Positions 60,564 to 64,000 of a DNA stretch of 64,000 nucleotides are shown here, in pieces (positions within the stretch are counted from its first letter, which is position 1; every line of letters starts with the position of its first letter). Position numbers and translations under genes: made by a program. Where the stretch lies: contig JBJMMD010000006.1 in NCBI GenBank assembly GCA_045804965.1, positions 1 to 64,000 on the forward strand, written 5' to 3'. The notes beneath the pieces are model-generated. The model had not been told where the DNA came from and ran no database searches. It worked only from the letters and a program-made list of their open reading frames with translations. This DNA comes from CAVTUU01 sp045804965 (GTDB lineage Bacteria > Chloroflexota > Chloroflexia > Thermomicrobiales > UBA6265).

Positions 60564-62696
60564 TCAATCCGCTGGGGCATGCCGCGCCACGTGGTAAGGA
60601 ACGTTGGCCACGATCACTCCGGGATGGAACAGCAGGGCTGCTTTTAATCGCAGCGCGGTCTGGTTATGGAGGAGGTGTTCCCACCATCGCCCGGGGACGT
60701 ACTCGGGCAAAATGATAACCAGAGTGTCGGCGGGGAACGTTTCGCCAATTTCGTCGATATACCGCAGCAGCGGTCCAGCCAGTGATCGGTAAGGAGAGTC
60801 GATCACGAGGAGTTGGGCGAGCCCATGAGGCCAGCTTTCCCACTCCGCGTGCAATCGCTCCGCGGCGGTAGCGTCATCAGTGACGTGAACGAGCGTGATG
60901 TGTTGGTCCGAGGTAATTGCCCGGGCAAACGCCAGCGCCTGCTTGGCCGGTACATTCAGATCGGCGATTGGAATAATTGGCCGGAGGCGTACATCTCTTG
61001 GATCGAGAGGAGTTTCTGGTAGCTGGGAACCCGCGATTCGCCGGTAATGTTGTCCGATGCCCCACATCATGACAATCAAGATCGGAACGAGGACGAGAAC
61101 CATCCAGGCGCCGAGTAGGAACTTGGAAATGGCGACTTCGACCGCGACGATGCCAGTCGTCACTGCGCCCAGCCCGTTGATTCCGGCGCGCAATCGCCAC
61201 CCGGGCTGTTTGGCACGCAGACGCCACCAGTGGACTACCATGCCGCTCTGGCTGAGCGTAAAGGCGACGAAAACGCCAACGGTATAGAGGGGAATGAGGT
61301 TCGTCACGCTCGCGTGGAAGGCCACGATTAACGCCATCGCAAGCCCGCTGAGCAATACGATGCCGCCGGTGAAGGCAAGCCGGTCGCCGCGAAAGGCAAA
61401 AAGCCGCGGTACCCAGCGGTCGCGGGCAAGAATGCTCAGCAATCGGGGAAAGTCCGCGAACGCTGTATTAGCGGCGAGCACGAGCAGCAGCGCAGTGGAA
61501 ACCTGAATGAGGTAGAGATATGGGCCGTTTCCCACGAACGCGCGCGCGATCTGGCTGACCACGGTCTCTTGCTCAGTCGGATCAGGCAAGACACCCAATC
61601 GACCAGCCAAGAAGCTCAAGCCGATGAAAATCGAGGCGAAGCAAGATCCCATGACGATCAAGACGATTTGCGCGTGTTTCGGTTCAGGTGCCTTGAAAGC
61701 CGGCACGCCGTTGGAGACCGCTTCAGTTCCCGTCAACGCGACCGAACCGGAAGAAAACGCGCGGAGGATAAGCAGCAGCCCAAGTGTTTCTGTGCCATGC
61801 GTAGGTGCCCAGCTCGCCGGGGGCTCATAGTTAGGCATGTCGCCAAGCGCGAAGCGCACGAAGCCATAACCTAGAAGACCAAAGATCGCGACCAGGTAAA
61901 CGTAGGTGGGAGCGGTGAAGATCGCCCCGCTTTCGCGAATACCGCGCAGGTTGCCCAGGCAGATCAGCAAAACGAACCCAGCGGCAAGCAAGACGCGATG
62001 GGTGAAGAGCACAGGAAAAATCGAGGTCAGGGCAGCGACGCCGGCAGCGATGGAAACTGCCACCGTCAACACATAGTCAACGAGCAGGGCACCGGCCGCG
62101 ATCAAACCGGGAAGGGGGCCAAGATTGTCACTGGCGACGATGTAGGATCCGCCGCCAGAAGGATAGGCCCCAATCGTTTGTTGATAGCTGATGACGACGA
62201 TGGCGAGAACGGCCACGATGACCAGGGTGATCGGCAGCGTCAGTGTAAGAGCGCTGACACCGGCGAGTATGAGCACGCGCATGATCTCCTCTGTCGCGTA
62301 CGCGGAGGAGGAGATGTTGTCCGACGCAAATACGGCGAGTCCGGTGAAGATTCCAACTCGTTCGTTTGGCTCCTCAGTCGTCGCCAGCGGGCGGCCCACG
62401 AGCAGACGCTTGACGCCGGTGAACGCGGTCCCAAGGCGGGATCGCTGCGCGGGAAACACCTCGCCTGCGAGGACATGGTAGTCAGCTTCGTCCGGTGGCT
62501 CGCCTCGTCGTCGCCTGCCGACGCGTACATATTGGTCTCCGGGCAGTCGACCATGGACAGTCTCTTCGTGATCGTGGAGTGTGACGGCTGTCTGTCGCGG
62601 ATGATCGTCTGTCGAACCATTTGGATTTGAAGGTCTATCCCGTTGAAGCTGCGTCGCCTCACTTTTCGGCAATCCGTCCATCTTTTCGCTGTGCAA
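60564..62696 (-). CDS. APC-superfamily permease, KimA-like, with USP-like C-terminus
   Basis: A 710-aa membrane protein. After a polar N-terminal stretch of about 90 residues, LKRLLVGRP-type sequence (TGVKRLLVGRPLATTEE) precedes the transport core of about 12 helices, with the motif ASDNISSSAYATEEI at residues 125-138 near helix one. The C-terminal 140 residues form a cytoplasmic USP-like domain (PIADLNVPAKQALAFARAI, ITLVHVTDDATAAERLHAEW, VIILPEYVPGRWWEHLLHNQ). This is the layout of B. subtilis KimA, a c-di-AMP-regulated potassium importer, rather than of plain amino acid permeases. The first codons overlap repeat copy 1; the second Met (62681) is an alternative start. The kinase gene follows by 63 bases. 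Confidence 0.85.
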   Translation of the reverse strand: MHSEKMDGLPKSEATQLQRDRPSNPNGSTDDHPRQTAVTLHDHEETVHGRLPGDQYVRVGRRRRGEPPDEADYHVLAGEVFPAQRSRLGTAFTGVKRLLVGRPLATTEEPNERVGIFTGLAVFASDNISSSAYATEEIMRVLILAGVSALTLTLPITLVIVAVLAIVVISYQQTIGAYPSGGGSYIVASDNLGPLPGLIAAGALLVDYVLTVAVSIAAGVAALTSIFPVLFTHRVLLAAGFVLLICLGNLRGIRESGAIFTAPTYVYLVAIFGLLGYGFVRFALGDMPNYEPPASWAPTHGTETLGLLLILRAFSSGSVALTGTEAVSNGVPAFKAPEPKHAQIVLIVMGSCFASIFIGLSFLAGRLGVLPDPTEQETVVSQIARAFVGNGPYLYLIQVSTALLLVLAANTAFADFPRLLSILARDRWVPRLFAFRGDRLAFTGGIVLLSGLAMALIVAFHASVTNLIPLYTVGVFVAFTLSQSGMVVHWWRLRAKQPGWRLRAGINGLGAVTTGIVAVEVAISKFLLGAWMVLVLVPILIVMMWGIGQHYRRIAGSQLPETPLDPRDVRLRPIIPIADLNVPAKQALAFARAITSDQHITLVHVTDDATAAERLHAEWESWPHGLAQLLVIDSPYRSLAGPLLRYIDEIGETFPADTLVIILPEYVPGRWWEHLLHNQTALRLKAALLFHPGVIVANVPYHVARHAPAD

Positions 62697-62800
62697 TCTT
62701 TCCGGCTGTCACGGGCACACTCAGCCAATTTCCGGCACACGCCTCCAAAGAGCGCTCTTAGCGGCACAATGTCCGGGCCAGCGGGAAAGCATGGCGGCAA
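62668..62800. repeat. Diverged direct repeat, copy 1
   Basis: Begins CGGCAATCCGTCCATCTTTT and continues with AATCTTTCCGGC, AGCCAATTTCCGG and GCGGGAAAGCATGG. The same order of blocks is found at 63300-63428 in the same orientation. The left end overlaps the start of the KimA-like gene. Confidence 0.7.
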
Positions 62801-62890
62801 GCAAGTTAGGATGGAATTAGAAACACTGTGGATGTCGTGAGAAACGGATTAGAAACGGTGGCCGAATCTGGAGCCGGAGTGCGACACCAG

Positions 62891-63241
62891 ATGGGGATTG
62901 AGGATGGCATTCAGTTTGATGACGCGGTCACGTTTGATCGCTGGTTGGATGAGCACGGGCAGCACGAGCGCCGACTTTGGGCGGTGATTTATAAAAAGTC
63001 GAGCCAGAAGCAGACGGTGACATTTGACGCGCTCCTCGAAGTGGCGCTGACTCGCGGCTGGGTCGATGTCCAGACCAAGGGGACCGACGAGGAACGGTAT
63101 GGGATTCGGTTCGTGGCACGGAAACCGGGAAGCAATTGGTCGGCGACGAACCGGAAGATTGTGAAGCGGCTGATTGCGGATGGACGGATGCACGAGGCGG
63201 GCGCAGCACGCTTGCCGCCAGATCTATTCGCCGACGAATGA
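62891..63241 (+). CDS. YdeI/OmpD-associated family protein
   Basis: A protein of about 116 aa. QFDDAVTFDRWLDEHGQHERRLWAVIYKK and VTFDALLEVALTRGWVDVQTKG followed by ARKPGSNWSATNRKIVKRLIADGRM (in part) are the family signature; the usual Y-F-x-x-R-F block appears as ERYGIRFVARK. The family is small and often found in environmental bacteria; its role is not settled. I use ATG 62891, with GTG 62828 as an alternative. It sits between two direct repeat copies. Confidence 0.82.
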   Translation: MGIEDGIQFDDAVTFDRWLDEHGQHERRLWAVIYKKSSQKQTVTFDALLEVALTRGWVDVQTKGTDEERYGIRFVARKPGSNWSATNRKIVKRLIADGRMHEAGAARLPPDLFADE

Positions 63242-63495
63242 GGCGCTTCAGGGTCGGCGGCTGCTTGAAACGCGCTCGTGGAAGCTGGCGAAGAACGGCT
63301 CGGCAATCTGTCCATCTTCTTGCTGCGTAATCTTTCCAGCCGTCGGGCTCAAATTTAGCCAATTTTCGGGGTGCCTGCAAAATGCTCTCAACCCAACACA
63401 ACGCGCGGACCGGCGGGAGAGAATGGGGCTACAGTTGCATCCTAGCTTCGCCGTCGGGATTAAAGTCTGGGCGACGATCGGTGTTCACCTCGAGA
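63242..63495. other. Non-coding stretch holding repeat copy 2
   Basis: Nothing gene-like is seen outside the repeat at 63300-63428; reading frames here are short and have no recognisable content. Confidence 0.5.
63300..63428. repeat. Diverged direct repeat, copy 2
   Basis: Begins CGGCAATCTGTCCATCTTCT, then AATCTTTCCAGC, AGCCAATTTTCGG and GGCGGGAGAGAATGG, aligning to copy 1 with mostly C/T and G/A differences. The copies are about 631 bases apart. Confidence 0.7.
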
Positions 63496-63903
63496 TCATC
63501 CATGCCGGATCGCGCACCGCGTCGTCACGCTGCTGCTCGGAGAGGACGCGCTGTGGAAATGTGGTGTGGTGCGCAGCCAGGAGAACCCCCTGCCGTCGCT
63601 GCCTGGGCGGAGCTGGGCCGAGGTGACAACGTTTAGGGTTTCGACCCGTTCGGGGAACGGGATCTTCGCCAGATCCTGCCCCGGCAGGAGCGGGGTGGCG
63701 TTCGCCGCCGCTCCAGCCTGCTGCACCGCCGCTTCGCTCTCCCAAAGAGAGATCGAGAAAAACCACCCGTCCTCGGCCTAATACCCGGCGACGAAGCCCG
63801 GTTGAGCGATGAGGGCAGGCTTAAACCGCTCGGTCAGGTTGCGCAAGGATTCCGCCCGGATGTCTGGCGTTGCGGACGCGAAAGTGGCAATTCGCACGAT
63901 CAT
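63496..63903 (-). pseudogene. Antibiotic-biosynthesis-monooxygenase-like (ABM fold) gene with in-frame TAG
   Basis: From ATG 63903 the frame reads MIVRIATFASATPDIRAESL, on to KPALIAQPGFVAGY, then a TAG at codon 42 (63778-63780). Right after it the same frame continues in perfect family style: AEDGWFFSISLWESEAAVQQ and on to FPERVETLNVV. Homologues usually have an aromatic residue at that place, so a single TGG to TAG change fits. Sequence after ETLNVV looks non-family, so the true end is probably near 63620. It is broken either by a real mutation or by an assembly error. Confidence 0.75.
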
Positions 63904-64000
63904 CGGGGCCTCCGCTACTCATCACCGATTGCGCGCCGAGTATACCCGGATGGCGAGGACACTCCCCGACAGGGTATCCGTGCTCGTCTGCTGACTTGAC

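Noticed and set aside
62697..62827. c-di-AMP (ydaO-type) riboswitch upstream of the KimA-like gene
   Set aside because: Expected for KimA, but the conserved core is absent; the stretch is filled by repeat copy 1.
63382..63781. Plus-strand frames near the right end
   Set aside because: They run opposite the clear ABM-like pseudogene and have no family signature.
1..64000. CRISPR arrays, insertion sequences, prophage genes, rRNA
   Set aside because: None seen: no regularly spaced repeats, no transposase, integrase or phage structural proteins, no rRNA-like sequence.

Overview
The window is a gene-dense stretch of bacterial chromosome with moderately high GC. The gene set points to a Chloroflexota-type bacterium, probably near Thermomicrobia. 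It has an HrcA/CIRCE-controlled hrcA-grpE-dnaK operon, an rny-ymdB-spoVS block with an extended SpoVS, a GlmL/MutL-like protein without glutamate mutase, a Ser-Pro-rich zinc-ribbon membrane protein, an LCP cell-wall ligase, a Sulfolobus/Thermoplasma-type glucose dehydrogenase and an archaeal-style XPB-Bax1 pair. This placement is inference from gene content; there is no rRNA in the window and I could not support any tRNA. Layout, left to right: (1) 1-5.7 kb: the end of a cupredoxin, a long class II aldolase, a methyltransferase lacking its SAM-binding motif, an unknown protein with a DUF2203 protein, and a secreted M1-type metallopeptidase. (2) 5.8-9.6 kb: CIRCE, hrcA, grpE and dnaK, closed by a perfect 20-bp inverted repeat. 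(3) 9.6-21 kb: two minus-strand runs. One is zinc-ribbon protein, GlmL-like protein and a barrel-sandwich-like protein of unknown role. The other is rny-ymdB-spoVS-PHP, PIN/TRAM, ispD, ispF and dtd. (4) 21-25 kb: two glycosyltransferases, a single-domain response regulator, murA and a cluster of REP-like palindromes. (5) 25-33 kb: the complete F-type ATP synthase operon (atpZ/I, B, E, F, H, A, G, D, C). (6) 33-42 kb: acylphosphatase, nitronate-monooxygenase-like enzyme, proline racemase family, MATE exporter, a Tat-exported protein with four helix-hairpin-helix-like motifs and its membrane partner, an SCO1664-type kinase-fold protein, a YyaL-type protein and proC. (7) 42-46 kb: the three-gene minus-strand operon PolX-type HhH protein, XPB helicase, Bax1 (DUF790) nuclease. 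(8) 46-57.5 kb: LCP protein, Eis-like acetyltransferase, RNase Z, a small unknown protein, a class V aminotransferase, an MFS carrier, glucose dehydrogenase, ribosomal protein S21 with a terminator-like hairpin in its leader, a phytoene-desaturase-like oxidoreductase and an M55 D-aminopeptidase. (9) 57.5-64 kb: a large palindrome, then a minus-strand module of a KimA-like permease, a KdpD-like sensor lacking the KdpD N-terminal domains, and a KdpE-like regulator, probably for potassium uptake. The end is accessory in character: a YdeI-type gene lies between two diverged direct repeats, and a monooxygenase-like gene is broken by an in-frame TAG. The best candidates for undescribed biology are the HhH/XPB/Bax1 operon, the exported HhH-repeat protein with its four-pass membrane partner, the GlmL-like trio without a mutase, the compact KimA/KdpDE module, and the shared hairpin found just upstream of rpsU and the MATE gene.
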